Source of the DNA: CAKRJP01 sp963597615
GTDB lineage: Bacteria; Bacillota; Clostridia; Lachnospirales; Lachnospiraceae
Direction of reading: 5' to 3'
NCBI GenBank assembly: GCA_963597615.1
Contig: CAVBQS010000024.1
Location: 75,001-139,000, forward strand
DNA length: 64,000 bases
A model generated the notes under the pieces. That model did no database searches. It was not told the DNA's origin and saw only the letters and a list, made by a program, of their open reading frames with translations. The first letter of the stretch is position 1; each line of letters starts with the position of its first letter. This document shows, in pieces, positions 1-9,407 of this stretch. The translations under genes and the position numbers were made by a program.

Positions 1-2449
1 GTCTTTGATCAATATTAAACCAGTAACAGCTGCAGTGAAGGAGTTCTTCGGATCCTCCCAGCTGTCACAGTTCATGGATCAGAACAACCCATTAGGAGAG
101 TTGACTCACAAGAGACGTCTTTCCGCCTTGGGACCAGGTGGTTTGTCAAGAGACCGTGCCGGATTCGAGGTACGAGATGTACACTATTCTCACTATGGAA
201 GAATGTGCCCAATTGAGACCCCTGAAGGACCAAACATCGGTCTTATTAACTCTCTTGCTTGTTATGCAAGAATTAATGAGTATGGATTTGTTGAGGCTCC
301 TTATCGTAAGATTAATCATGATGATCCAAAGAACCCGGTAGTAACAGACGAAGTTGTCTACATGACTGCCGATGAAGAAGATAACTATCACGTAGCACAG
401 GCCAATGAGCAGTTAGATGAAGAAGGACATTTCGTTCGTAAGAATGTATCTGGTCGTTACCGTGAAGAGACTCAGGAATATGAGAGAAGCAAGTTTGACT
501 ACATGGACGTATCTCCTAGAATGGTATTCTCTGTAGCTACAGCTTTGATTCCTTTCCTTCAGAACGATGATGCGAACCGAGCGCTTATGGGATCTAACAT
601 GCAGCGTCAGGCTGTACCTCTTCTCTTTACAGAGGCTCCTGTAGTAGGAACCGGTATGGAAGAAAAGTCTGCGGTAGACTCCGGTGTAGCTGTAGTGGCT
701 ACAGAAGCTGGTGTGGTAGAGCGATCTACCTCAACAGAGATTACCATCCGGGAAGATGATGGTAAGCTTCACAAATATAAACTTACTAAGTTTATGCGAA
801 GCAACCAGAGCAACTGCTACAACCAGAGACCAATTGTCTTCAAGGGAGACAGAGTGGAAGCTGGCGAAGTAATTGCAGATGGAGCATCTACCTCTCAGGG
901 AGAGATGGCTCTTGGAAAGAATCCTTTAATCGGATTCATGACTTGGGAAGGATACAACTACGAGGATGCGGTACTTTTAAGTGAGCGCCTGGTAGCTGAA
1001 GATGTATATACCTCTATTCACATTGAGGAATATGAGGCAGAAGCCCGTGATACTAAGCTTGGACCAGAGGAAATCACCCGTGATATCCCTGGTGTTGGAG
1101 ACGAGGCTTTAAAGAACTTAGATGAGAGAGGAATCATCCGTGTAGGAGCTGAGGTTCGTGCCGGAGATATCCTGGTAGGTAAAGTAACTCCTAAGGGAGA
1201 GACAGAGCTTACAGCAGAGGAACGTTTGCTTCGTGCCATCTTCGGTGAGAAGGCTCGTGAAGTAAGAGATACCTCTTTGAAGGTGCCTCACGGAGAGTAT
1301 GGTATCGTTGTAGATGCTAAGGTATTTACAAGAGATAATGGAGATGAGTTGTCTCCAGGTGTAAACCAGTCAGTACGTATTTATATCGCTCAGAAGAGAA
1401 AGATTTCTGTAGGTGATAAGATGGCCGGACGTCATGGTAACAAGGGTGTAGTTTCCCGTGTGCTTCCTGTAGAAGATATGCCGTTCCTGCCAAATGGTCG
1501 TCCACTGGATATCGTATTGAACCCACTTGGTGTACCATCTCGTATGAATATCGGTCAGGTGTTGGAGATTCACTTGTCACTGGCCGCAAAAGCATTAGGA
1601 TTTAATATCGCTACACCTATTTTCGATGGTGCAGACGAGAATGATATTATGGATACTCTTGGTCTGGCAAATGACTATGTCAACTTAAGCTGGGAAGAGT
1701 TTGAAGCAAAACACAAAGAAGAACTTCATCCGGATGTTCTGACTTATCTCTATGAGAATAGAGACCACAGAAAACTCTGGAAGGGTGTTCCGATTTCTAG
1801 AGATGGAAAGGTTCGCCTAAGAGACGGACGTACCGGAGAATATTTTGATAGCCCGGTAACCATTGGACACATGCATTATCTGAAACTCCACCACTTGGTA
1901 GATGATAAGATCCATGCGCGTTCTACAGGTCCTTACTCACTGGTTACACAGCAGCCACTGGGTGGTAAAGCTCAGTTCGGTGGACAGCGTTTCGGAGAGA
2001 TGGAGGTTTGGGCACTGGAAGCATACGGTGCATCCTACACCTTACAGGAAATCTTGACTGTTAAATCCGATGACGTTGTGGGACGTGTTAAGACATACGA
2101 GGCGATTATCAAGGGCGAGAACATTCCAGAACCAGGTGTTCCAGAGTCCTTTAAGGTATTATTAAAAGAGCTTCAGTCTTTAGGATTAGATGTACGAGTT
2201 CTTCACAATAACGAGGAAGTTGAAATCAGAGAAAGCGTTGATAGCGGAAATACTGATTTTAGATCCATTATTGAAGGAGATAGCAGAAGACATCGTGATA
2301 ATGAGAATTTTGCAGCTCATGGATATACCCAGCAGGAGATCATGGGTGACGAGATCGTTGATGTACAGGAAGAAGCTGAAGAAGACGATGATGATATGAG
2401 CTTCGAGAATGATTTTGCAGAATTCGATGAATTTGACGACGAAGAATAG
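1..2449 (+). CDS. rpoB: DNA-directed RNA polymerase subunit beta, 3' part (5' end lies outside the window)
   Basis: Catalytic beta subunit of RNA polymerase. The reading frame is open from base 2 and enters just before the rifampicin pocket (GSSQLSQFMDQNNPLGELTH, about residues 16-35 of the visible part), so roughly the first third of the protein is missing on the left. The pocket residues usually changed in rifampicin resistance (Q, D, H and S in SQFMDQ...THKRRLSALG) are all wild type, which predicts sensitivity. Further conserved blocks follow: GPNIGLINSL, GEKAREVRDTS, KMAGRHGNKGVVS and the C-terminal PLGGKAQFGGQRFGEMEVWA clamp segment. The protein ends in a very acidic tail (EEDDDDMSFENDFAEFDEFD). 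rpoC follows after 14 bp in the usual rpoBC operon. Confidence 0.98.
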   Translation, partial: SLINIKPVTAAVKEFFGSSQLSQFMDQNNPLGELTHKRRLSALGPGGLSRDRAGFEVRDVHYSHYGRMCPIETPEGPNIGLINSLACYARINEYGFVEAPYRKINHDDPKNPVVTDEVVYMTADEEDNYHVAQANEQLDEEGHFVRKNVSGRYREETQEYERSKFDYMDVSPRMVFSVATALIPFLQNDDANRALMGSNMQRQAVPLLFTEAPVVGTGMEEKSAVDSGVAVVATEAGVVERSTSTEITIREDDGKLHKYKLTKFMRSNQSNCYNQRPIVFKGDRVEAGEVIADGASTSQGEMALGKNPLIGFMTWEGYNYEDAVLLSERLVAEDVYTSIHIEEYEAEARDTKLGPEEITRDIPGVGDEALKNLDERGIIRVGAEVRAGDILVGKVTPKGETELTAEERLLRAIFGEKAREVRDTSLKVPHGEYGIVVDAKVFTRDNGDELSPGVNQSVRIYIAQKRKISVGDKMAGRHGNKGVVSRVLPVEDMPFLPNGRPLDIVLNPLGVPSRMNIGQVLEIHLSLAAKALGFNIATPIFDGADENDIMDTLGLANDYVNLSWEEFEAKHKEELHPDVLTYLYENRDHRKLWKGVPISRDGKVRLRDGRTGEYFDSPVTIGHMHYLKLHHLVDDKIHARSTGPYSLVTQQPLGGKAQFGGQRFGEMEVWALEAYGASYTLQEILTVKSDDVVGRVKTYEAIIKGENIPEPGVPESFKVLLKELQSLGLDVRVLHNNEEVEIRESVDSGNTDFRSIIEGDSRRHRDNENFAAHGYTQQEIMGDEIVDVQEEAEEDDDDMSFENDFAEFDEFDDEE

Positions 2450-2463
2450 GAAGGGGTGCCAAT

Positions 2464-5400
2464 ATGCCGGAAAATAATAACGAAACATACCAGCCAATTA
2501 CCTTTGACGCCATTAAAATTGGTCTGGCATCACCTGAGAAGATTTTAGAGTGGTCTAAGGGCGAGGTTACCAAGCCCGAGACCATCAACTATAGAACATT
2601 AAAACCAGAAAGAGATGGACTTTTCTGCGAGAAAATTTTCGGACCTAGCAAGGACTGGGAGTGCCACTGTGGAAAGTACAAAAAGATTCGCTATAAGGGC
2701 GTTGTGTGCGACAAGTGTGGTGTTGAGGTTACAAAGAGTAGCGTGCGTCGTGAGCGTATGGGACACATTGCCTTAGCTGCACCGGTTTCCCATATCTGGT
2801 ATTTCAAGGGAATCCCTAGCCGTATGGGACTGATTCTTGATATTTCACCAAGAATCCTTGAGAAGGTATTATATTTTGCTTCTTACATCGTATTGGATGC
2901 AGGAGACACTGACCTGATGTACAAGCAGGTACTGTCAGAGGCAGAGTACCAGGAAGCTTATGAGAAGTGGGGAAGTGGCGCCTTCCGTGTAGGTATGGGT
3001 GCTGAGTCTATCAAACAGCTTCTTGAGGAGATCGACTTAGAGGCAGAGTATAAGGAACTGACAGAAGGATTAGAGGGAGCTAGCGGACAGAAGCGTGCAA
3101 GAATTGTAAAGCGTCTGGAAGTAGTAGAAGCTTTCCGTGAGTCTGGAAATAAGCCGGAATGGATGATTATGACTAACATTCCAGTAATTCCGCCAGATCT
3201 TAGACCTATGGTACAGTTGGATGGTGGACGTTTTGCAACTTCTGACTTAAATGATTTGTATCGTAGAATTATCAACAGAAATAACCGTCTGAAGAGACTT
3301 CTTGAACTGGGAGCTCCGGATATTATTGTTAGAAATGAGAAGAGAATGCTGCAGGAAGCAGTAGATGCTCTGATTGATAATGGTCGTCGCGGACGTCCGG
3401 TTACAGGACCTGGAAATAGAGCCCTGAAATCTCTGTCAGATATGTTAAAGGGTAAATCAGGACGTTTCCGTCAGAACCTCTTAGGAAAGCGTGTTGACTA
3501 CTCAGGACGTTCTGTTATCGTAGTAGGACCGGAACTTAAGATTTATCAGTGTGGTCTTCCAAAAGAAATGGCTATCGAGCTTTTTAAGCCATTTGTTATG
3601 AAAGAATTAGTTCAGAACGGAACTGCGCACAATATTAAGAATGCAAAGAAGATGGTAGAAAGACTTCAGCCAGAAGTATGGGATGTTCTGGAAGAAGTAA
3701 TTAAAGAGCATCCGGTCATGTTAAACCGTGCTCCTACCCTTCACAGACTTGGTATTCAGGCCTTCGAGCCAATCCTTGTAGAAGGAAAGGCTATTAAGCT
3801 TCACCCATTGGTTTGTACCGCTTTCAACGCCGATTTCGACGGAGACCAGATGGCTGTACATCTTCCATTGTCAGTAGAAGCTCAGGCAGAGTGCCGTTTT
3901 ATGTTACTTTCACCAAACAACCTCTTAAAGCCTTCTGATGGTGGACCGGTTGCGGTTCCATCTCAGGATATGGTCCTTGGTATTTATTACCTGACTCAGG
4001 AAAGACCAGGATCAAAGGGCGAGGGTATGGCTTTCAAGAGCTTAAATGAAGCAATCCTTGCATATGAGAATAAGGCAGTTACCTTGCACTCTCGTGTAAA
4101 GGTTCGTGTTACAAAGACTCTTCCAAGTGGAGAAGAGAGAACCGGTGTTGTAGAATCTACAGTAGGACGTTTCTTATTTAATGAGATCATTCCGCAGGAT
4201 CTTGGATTTGTAGACCGTGAGCCAGAAGAGAATAAGCTTCTTTTGGAAGTAGATTTCTTGGTTGGTAAGAAGCAGTTAAAGCAGATCCTTGAGAAGGTTA
4301 TTAATACCCACGGAGCAACAGCTACAGCTGAAGTATTAGACTCTGTAAAATCTATCGGATACAAGTATTCTACCAGAGCAGCCATGACCGTATCTGTCTC
4401 AGATATGACTGTGCCGCCGGAGAAACCACAGATTATTGCAGAGGCTCAGGAGACTGTAGATAAGATTACAAAGAACTTTAAGCGTGGTCTTATTACAGAG
4501 GAAGAGCGTTACAAGGAAGTTGTTGAAACCTGGAAAGCAAGCGATGATAAGCTTACCAAGGCCCTGCTTGACGGACTTGATAAATATAACAACATCTTCA
4601 TGATGGCGGATTCCGGAGCCCGTGGATCTGATAAGCAGATCAAACAGCTGGCAGGAATGCGTGGACTTATGGCTGATACAACTGGACGTACCATTGAGTT
4701 GCCTATCAAATCTAACTTCCGTGAGGGACTAGACGTATTGGAGTACTTTATGTCAGCCCATGGAGCTAGAAAGGGAATGTCAGATACCGCTCTTCGTACA
4801 GCCGATTCCGGATATTTGACCAGACGTCTCGTAGATGTATCTCAGTCTCAGATCATTCATGACATTGATTGCTGTGAGAATGCACCAGAGATTCCTGGAA
4901 TGTACGTAAGTGCATTTATGGATGGAAATGAGGAAATCGAGGGATTACAGGAGCGTATTACAGGCCGTTATCTCTGCGAGGACATTAAGGACGCAGAAGG
5001 AAATATCCTTGTAAAAGCTAACCACATGGTAACACCAAAGCGTGCAGAGCTTGTTATGAAGAAGGGTGTAGATGAGAATGGAGAGCCTCTTACAAAGATT
5101 AAGATTCGTACTGTTCTTACTTGCCGTTCTCACAATGGTGTTTGTGCAAAATGTTACGGTGCCAACATGGCAACAGGAGAGTCTGTACAGGTTGGTGAGG
5201 CAGTTGGTATTATTGCCGCTCAGTCCATCGGTGAGCCTGGAACCCAGCTTACTATGAGAACCTTCCATAGTGGTGGTGTAGCCGGAAACGATATTACACA
5301 GGGTCTTCCCCGTGTCGAGGAACTTTTGGAGGCAAGAAAACCAAAGGGACTTGCCATTATCACAGAGTTTGGTGGTATTGCAAATATCAGCGACACCAAG

Positions 5401-6189
5401 AAGAAACGTGAGATTATCGTAACCAATGAAGAGACGGGAGAATCTAAGGCATATTTGATTCCTTACGGATCTCGTATCAAGATTCAGGATGGTGTACGCT
5501 TAGAGGCCGGTGATGAACTGACAGAAGGTTCTGTAAACCCACATGATATCCTTAGAATTAAGGGACTTCGTGCAACTCAGGATTACCTTCTTAGAGAGGT
5601 TCAGAGAGTATACCGTCTCCAGGGTGTAGAAATCAACGACAAGCATATCGAAGTAATTGTTCGCCAGATGCTTAAGAAAATCCGTATCGAGGAAGCTGGA
5701 GATACCGGATTCCTTCCAGGAACAAACGTAGATATCTTGGAGTTTGAAGATAAGAATACAGAGCTTGTTGCAGAAGGCAAAGAGCCTGCAACAGGAGAGC
5801 AGATCGTACTTGGTATTACTAAGGCATCTCTTGCAACCAATTCCTTCTTATCAGCAGCTTCCTTCCAGGAGACCACAAAGGTTCTGACAGAAGCAGCTAT
5901 TAAGGGTAAGATTGATCCATTGGTAGGATTAAAAGAGAACGTTATTATCGGTAAGCAGATTCCTGCAGGTACTGGTATGAGAAGATACAGAGACGTTAAG
6001 CTTAGCACAGAGTTTGAGGAGACAGATGAACTTTCTTTTGAAGAAGATTTCGATGAAGATGGTTTTGATTCCGATGACTTTGGAGGAGAAGAACTTTTTT
6101 TTGATGAGATGGAAGACGCAGATGACGCAGATGATGCAGAAGACGCTACAGAAGAATTCTCAGAAGAAGAACCTGTCGTTATAGAGTAG
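2464..6189 (+). CDS. rpoC: DNA-directed RNA polymerase subunit beta'
   Basis: Subunit beta' (1241 aa) carries the Mg2+ active site of RNA polymerase. The N-terminal zinc site is C67, C69, C82, C85. The catalytic NADFDGDQ motif has D457, D459 and D461. The second zinc cluster is recognisable from DIDCCEN and CRSHNGVCAKC, and the trigger/bridge region has GIIAAQSIGEPGTQLTMRTF. The start is fixed by AGGAAGGGGTG just upstream of the ATG and by the short gap to rpoB. The C-terminal 55 or so residues are strongly acidic, with repeated DADD units, like the tail of the rpoB product here. A strong terminator follows, so this closes the rpoBC transcription unit. Confidence 0.98.
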   Translation: MPENNNETYQPITFDAIKIGLASPEKILEWSKGEVTKPETINYRTLKPERDGLFCEKIFGPSKDWECHCGKYKKIRYKGVVCDKCGVEVTKSSVRRERMGHIALAAPVSHIWYFKGIPSRMGLILDISPRILEKVLYFASYIVLDAGDTDLMYKQVLSEAEYQEAYEKWGSGAFRVGMGAESIKQLLEEIDLEAEYKELTEGLEGASGQKRARIVKRLEVVEAFRESGNKPEWMIMTNIPVIPPDLRPMVQLDGGRFATSDLNDLYRRIINRNNRLKRLLELGAPDIIVRNEKRMLQEAVDALIDNGRRGRPVTGPGNRALKSLSDMLKGKSGRFRQNLLGKRVDYSGRSVIVVGPELKIYQCGLPKEMAIELFKPFVMKELVQNGTAHNIKNAKKMVERLQPEVWDVLEEVIKEHPVMLNRAPTLHRLGIQAFEPILVEGKAIKLHPLVCTAFNADFDGDQMAVHLPLSVEAQAECRFMLLSPNNLLKPSDGGPVAVPSQDMVLGIYYLTQERPGSKGEGMAFKSLNEAILAYENKAVTLHSRVKVRVTKTLPSGEERTGVVESTVGRFLFNEIIPQDLGFVDREPEENKLLLEVDFLVGKKQLKQILEKVINTHGATATAEVLDSVKSIGYKYSTRAAMTVSVSDMTVPPEKPQIIAEAQETVDKITKNFKRGLITEEERYKEVVETWKASDDKLTKALLDGLDKYNNIFMMADSGARGSDKQIKQLAGMRGLMADTTGRTIELPIKSNFREGLDVLEYFMSAHGARKGMSDTALRTADSGYLTRRLVDVSQSQIIHDIDCCENAPEIPGMYVSAFMDGNEEIEGLQERITGRYLCEDIKDAEGNILVKANHMVTPKRAELVMKKGVDENGEPLTKIKIRTVLTCRSHNGVCAKCYGANMATGESVQVGEAVGIIAAQSIGEPGTQLTMRTFHSGGVAGNDITQGLPRVEELLEARKPKGLAIITEFGGIANISDTKKKREIIVTNEETGESKAYLIPYGSRIKIQDGVRLEAGDELTEGSVNPHDILRIKGLRATQDYLLREVQRVYRLQGVEINDKHIEVIVRQMLKKIRIEEAGDTGFLPGTNVDILEFEDKNTELVAEGKEPATGEQIVLGITKASLATNSFLSAASFQETTKVLTEAAIKGKIDPLVGLKENVIIGKQIPAGTGMRRYRDVKLSTEFEETDELSFEEDFDEDGFDSDDFGGEELFFDEMEDADDADDAEDATEEFSEEEPVVIE

Positions 6190-6247
6190 GGACTTTTGGG
6201 CCACCTGGTCGATTCTTGAAATGTAAAAACCACAGATAATTAGGAGA

Positions 6248-6284
6248 AACAACCATGGAAAATGAATTCCGTGGTTGTTTTTTT
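6248..6284 (+). terminator. Rho-independent terminator of rpoBC
   Basis: AACAACCATGGA (6248-6259) pairs with TCCGTGGTTGTT (6268-6279) around an 8-nt loop, with one G-U pair, and is followed by a T-run. It lies 58 bp after the rpoC stop and before the feo promoter. Confidence 0.9.
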
Positions 6285-6319
6285 GTACAATTGTTTATCA
6301 TTTTGCGACAATAGTGCTA

Positions 6320-6348
6320 TTGACAATCATTATCAACAAGACTATAAT
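6320..6348 (+). promoter_or_regulatory. Promoter of the feo operon (-35 TTGACA, -10 TATAAT)
   Basis: TTGACA at 6320-6325 and TATAAT at 6343-6348 are separated by exactly 17 bp, a full consensus housekeeping promoter. It lies after the rpoC terminator and 43 bp before the truncated fur gene. A Fur box covers most of the -35 element and the start of the spacer, so bound Fur should block the polymerase directly. Confidence 0.85.
6321..6335 (+). promoter_or_regulatory. Fur box overlapping the feo -35 element
   Basis: TGACAATCATTATCA matches the 7-1-7 Fur consensus TGATAATnATTATCA at every position but one. Its place over the -35 and spacer fits iron-dependent repression of the downstream Feo genes. 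Which full-length Fur binds it cannot be seen here; the adjacent Fur-like protein lacks the dimerisation domain. Confidence 0.8.
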
Positions 6349-6359
6349 GACTTTGCAAA

Positions 6360-6374
6360 TGATAATTAATATCG
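6360..6374 (+). promoter_or_regulatory. Second, weaker Fur-box-like site
   Basis: TGATAATTAATATCG has an exact left half-site (TGATAAT) and two differences from the consensus in the right half. It lies just downstream of the -10 element in the 5' leader, 39 bp from the first box start to start, so two Fur dimers could bracket the start point. Confidence 0.5.
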
Positions 6375-6391
6375 TTTAAAGGAGGCGAATC

Positions 6392-6634
6392 ATGGGTCAG
6401 GAAAAGAGGCTGGATCACGTTATCCGAGAATTAAGAGACAGCGGATGCCGGATTACGCCACAACGAAGAATGTTGATTCGCATAATTCTGGAGAACGAAT
6501 ACTCTTCCTGCAAGGAGATCTATTTTGCGGCTAAGCAATTAGATGACAAGGTAGGCCTCGCCACCGTTTATCGGACGGTACAGCTATTGGAAGACATGGA
6601 ACTCATTCATAAGGAAATGGTAGTACACGTTTGA
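6392..6634 (+). CDS. Fur-family protein reduced to the N-terminal winged-helix domain
   Basis: The 80-aa product resembles the DNA-binding half of Fur/PerR: a helical start, SGCRITPQRRMLIRIILEN, then the recognition helix LATVYRTVQLLEDMELI. A normal family member has about 140-150 residues with metal-binding His/Cys ligands and a dimerisation domain. Here translation ends inside the wing (HKEMVVHV, stop), and only 21 bp separate it from feoA, so the C-terminal half is absent and not merely frameshifted. A good Shine-Dalgarno (AAAGGAGGCG) precedes the ATG, so it is probably made. It is the first gene of the Fur-controlled feo operon, the kind of position where other bacteria carry the small winged-helix protein FeoC. 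It may be a decayed fur gene or a functional mini-regulator. Confidence 0.75.
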   Translation: MGQEKRLDHVIRELRDSGCRITPQRRMLIRIILENEYSSCKEIYFAAKQLDDKVGLATVYRTVQLLEDMELIHKEMVVHV

Positions 6635-6655
6635 TTCACAAAGGAGGTTAGGGGA

Positions 6656-6865
6656 ATGCCTATTACTATGGTTAACATTGGAGAAGTTAACAAGATTAAA
6701 AGAATTAGTGGCAGTGAAGAGGTGAAGCGTTTTTTGGCGAACCTGGGTTTTGTTGTTGATGCAGAGGTAAGTGTTGTATCATCCATTGGCGGTAATGTAA
6801 TCGTTAACGTAAAAGATTCTAGAGTAGCGGTTAACGCTGACATGGCAAGACATATCTACGTCTAA
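6656..6865 (+). CDS. feoA: FeoA-domain protein (first copy)
   Basis: Small cytoplasmic SH3-like protein (69 aa) of the ferrous-iron transport system, thought to act on the FeoB GTPase. The FeoA fold is suggested by the alternating beta pattern, with KIKRISGSEEVKRFLANLGF, then AEVSVVSSIGGNVIVNVKDSRVAVN, and a final MARHIYV strand, as in other short FeoA proteins. AAAGGAGGTTAGGGGA precedes the ATG. It lies between the truncated fur gene and a second feoA. The two FeoA copies differ clearly, so this is an old duplication. Confidence 0.88.
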   Translation: MPITMVNIGEVNKIKRISGSEEVKRFLANLGFVVDAEVSVVSSIGGNVIVNVKDSRVAVNADMARHIYV

Positions 6866-6921
6866 GAGACGTTGATATATAGATTGCAGATGCATGAGTT
6901 ATAAAAGAAAGGAGAATGGTT

Positions 6922-7140
6922 ATGACTTTAGGAGACGCAAAAGTAGGCAGTACTGTAGTTGTAACAAAAATTGAGGGAGACGGTGCTTACAAACGTCGTA
7001 TCATGGACATGGGCATCACAAAGGGAAGCGAACTTTACATTAGAAAAGTAGCTCCTTTGGGAGATCCTGTAGAAATTACAGTTCGTGGATATGAGCTTTC
7101 TGTACGTAAGGCAGATGCGGCTTGTGTTCAGGTAAAATAA
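6922..7140 (+). CDS. feoA: FeoA-domain protein (second copy)
   Basis: Second FeoA-like protein (72 aa) with the more canonical motifs: LGDAKVGSTVVVTKIEGDG, RRIMDMGITKGSELYIRKVAPLGDP and VTVRGYELSVRKADA-type ending. I place the start at 6922 rather than 6916 because the Shine-Dalgarno AAAGGAG (6908-6914) is 7 nt from this ATG and only 1 nt from the earlier one. feoB starts 54 bp downstream. Two separate FeoA proteins before one FeoB is a common clostridial arrangement. Confidence 0.92.
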   Translation: MTLGDAKVGSTVVVTKIEGDGAYKRRIMDMGITKGSELYIRKVAPLGDPVEITVRGYELSVRKADAACVQVK

Positions 7141-7194
7141 TTTCATTTTACATAACCAGTTCACGTGATAGACAATTGAAGGAGGAAGCGAGAA

Positions 7195-9375
7195 ATGGCA
7201 ATTACAATTGCACTTGCCGGAAACCCGAACTGTGGTAAGACTACCATGTTCAATGCGCTTACAGGTGCCAACCAGTATGTTGGTAACTGGCCAGGTGTTA
7301 CGGTAGAAAAAAAAGAGGGTAAAATCAAGAGTAAGAAGTACAAGGCAGAGGATGTTAAGGTGACTGACCTTCCAGGTATTTACTCTTTATCTCCATACAC
7401 TTTGGAGGAAGTAGTCAGCCGTGACTATATTTTAAATGAGAATCCAGATGTTATCGTGGATCTTGTAGATGCGACCAATATTGAGCGTAACTTATATCTG
7501 ACAACCCAGTTGATCGAGACAGGAGTTCCTGTAGTTATCGCTCTTAACATGTCAGACTTGTTAGAGAAGAGAGGCATTAAGATTGATACTGAACGTCTTT
7601 CTATGCTTCTAGGCTGCCCGATTGTTAAGACTTCTGCCTTAAAGCAGGAAGGTCTTGAGGAATTAATCGACAAGGCTATTGCCGTTGCGAAGCAGTCTGA
7701 TGTAAAACTTCCTGGTGAGATTTTTGAAAAAGATTTAGAAGCAGCTGTTGCAACTGTTAAGGATGTTCTCCCAGAAACTATTACCGCTGACAAGAAGAGA
7801 TGGTATGCAGTTAAATTCTTAGAGAATGACAGTAAGGTAATTGAAAGCCTGAATTTGAAGGCAGATGCTACTAAGATTGTAGACGAGCAGAGAAAGGCTA
7901 TTGAGACAAAAGAAGACGATGATATGGAAAGTATCGTAACAGACCAGCGTTACAGATATATTCAGAAGATCGTAGGAACAGCAGTTCAAAAATCTGCTGA
8001 CAAGCTTACTGTTTCAGATAAGATTGATCGAATCGTTACAAACCGTATCTTAGGTATTCCGATTTTCATCGCTGTTATGTGGCTTGTATATTACATTTCT
8101 GTAACAACAATCGGTACTTTGGTAACAGACTGGACCAATGATACTTTTGTTGGAGCAATTCAGACAGTTGTAGGAGACTTTCTTACAAATGTTGGCGCCA
8201 GCGATTTGATCAACGGATTAGTTGTAGATGGTATCATCGGTGGACTTGGAGCTGTCCTTGGTTTCGTTCCACAGATGGCAATTCTTTTCTTGTTCCTTTC
8301 AATCCTTGAGGACTGCGGATATATGGTACGTATCGCATTCGTTATGGACCGTGTGTTTAGACATTTTGGATTATCAGGAAAGAGCTTTATTCCACTTTTG
8401 ATTTCTTCTGGATGTGGTATCCCAGGAATCATGGCATCTAAGACTATTGAGCAGGACAATGACAGACGTCTTACTATTATGACAGCTACCTTTATCCCTT
8501 GTGGAGCAAAACTTCCAGTTATCGCTATGATGGGTGGAGTAATTGCCGGTGAAGTAGCAGGATATCAGGAGAGCTCATTTATTGCTCCTCTTATGTACTT
8601 TGTTGGTATCGTAGCAGTATTAGTATCAGCAATCATCCTGAAGAAAACAAAACCATTCTCAGGAAAACCGGCTCCATTCGTTATGGAGTTGCCGCAGTAT
8701 CACATTCCACAGGTTAAGACAGTTCTCCTTCACGTTTGGGAGAGACTGAAAGGCTTCATCATCAAGGCTGGTACAATTCTCTTCCTTGCATGCGTAGTTA
8801 TGTGGTTCCTTGGAGGATTCGGATTTGTCGATGGAAGCTTTGGAATGGTAGAAGACAGTGCAGATAGTTTGATGGCTTTACTTGGAGGCATCATCGCACC
8901 AATCTTTGTTCCGCTTGGATTTGGTTCATGGCAGCCAGTTGCAGCATCCATCTCGGGATTTACTGCAAAGGAAGCTATCGTATCAACCATGGGAGTTTTG
9001 GCAAATGTATCCGGAGACACAGAGGATGCAGTGAACGTAGCACAGGGCGTTGCAAGTTGGTTCCCATCAACAATCGCAGCATTTACATTCTTGATGTTCA
9101 ATCTTCTTGATTCACCTTGTCTTGCAGCCATCGCTACAATGGCTAAGGAAATGCAGTCGAGAAAATGGTTCTGGTTTGCAATTTTATTCCAGAATATCTT
9201 CGCATATGTAGTATGCTTGATTGTATATCAGATTGGTTCACTTGTTACAGGCGGAGCATTTGGAGTAGGTTCAATTGTTGCAATTATCCTTTTGGCAGCA
9301 TTGTTATTCATGCTCTTTAGACCGGACCCGTACAAGGATCAGAAAGTATATTCTAAGCGTTCGGTTAATGCGTAA
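7195..9375 (+). CDS. feoB: Ferrous iron transport protein B
   Basis: Polytopic inner-membrane Fe(II) transporter (726 aa, normal length). The N-terminal GTPase has G1 GNPNCGKTT (residues 9-17), G3 DLPG (58-61) and G4 NMSD (118-121). A helical linker follows, then the membrane part from about residue 280 with two Gate regions; conserved SSGCGIPGIMASKT lies near residues 403-416 and FIPCGAKLPV follows. The C-terminus ends LFRPDPYKDQKVYSKRSVNA, without the Cys-rich tail some FeoB proteins carry. Here, Cys-rich tails are encoded as separate small genes downstream. Its Shine-Dalgarno is GAAGGAGGAAG. Confidence 0.97.
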   Translation: MAITIALAGNPNCGKTTMFNALTGANQYVGNWPGVTVEKKEGKIKSKKYKAEDVKVTDLPGIYSLSPYTLEEVVSRDYILNENPDVIVDLVDATNIERNLYLTTQLIETGVPVVIALNMSDLLEKRGIKIDTERLSMLLGCPIVKTSALKQEGLEELIDKAIAVAKQSDVKLPGEIFEKDLEAAVATVKDVLPETITADKKRWYAVKFLENDSKVIESLNLKADATKIVDEQRKAIETKEDDDMESIVTDQRYRYIQKIVGTAVQKSADKLTVSDKIDRIVTNRILGIPIFIAVMWLVYYISVTTIGTLVTDWTNDTFVGAIQTVVGDFLTNVGASDLINGLVVDGIIGGLGAVLGFVPQMAILFLFLSILEDCGYMVRIAFVMDRVFRHFGLSGKSFIPLLISSGCGIPGIMASKTIEQDNDRRLTIMTATFIPCGAKLPVIAMMGGVIAGEVAGYQESSFIAPLMYFVGIVAVLVSAIILKKTKPFSGKPAPFVMELPQYHIPQVKTVLLHVWERLKGFIIKAGTILFLACVVMWFLGGFGFVDGSFGMVEDSADSLMALLGGIIAPIFVPLGFGSWQPVAASISGFTAKEAIVSTMGVLANVSGDTEDAVNVAQGVASWFPSTIAAFTFLMFNLLDSPCLAAIATMAKEMQSRKWFWFAILFQNIFAYVVCLIVYQIGSLVTGGAFGVGSIVAIILLAALLFMLFRPDPYKDQKVYSKRSVNA

Positions 9376-9407
9376 ATAAAAGTATACTTAAGAATAATTT
9401 GCAGGAG

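Noticed and set aside
5601..6233. Long open frame on the minus strand opposite the end of rpoC (Ser-rich)
   Set aside because: It is the antisense of the acidic tail codons (GAA/GAT read as TTC/ATC and so on) and has no ribosome-binding site or family resemblance.
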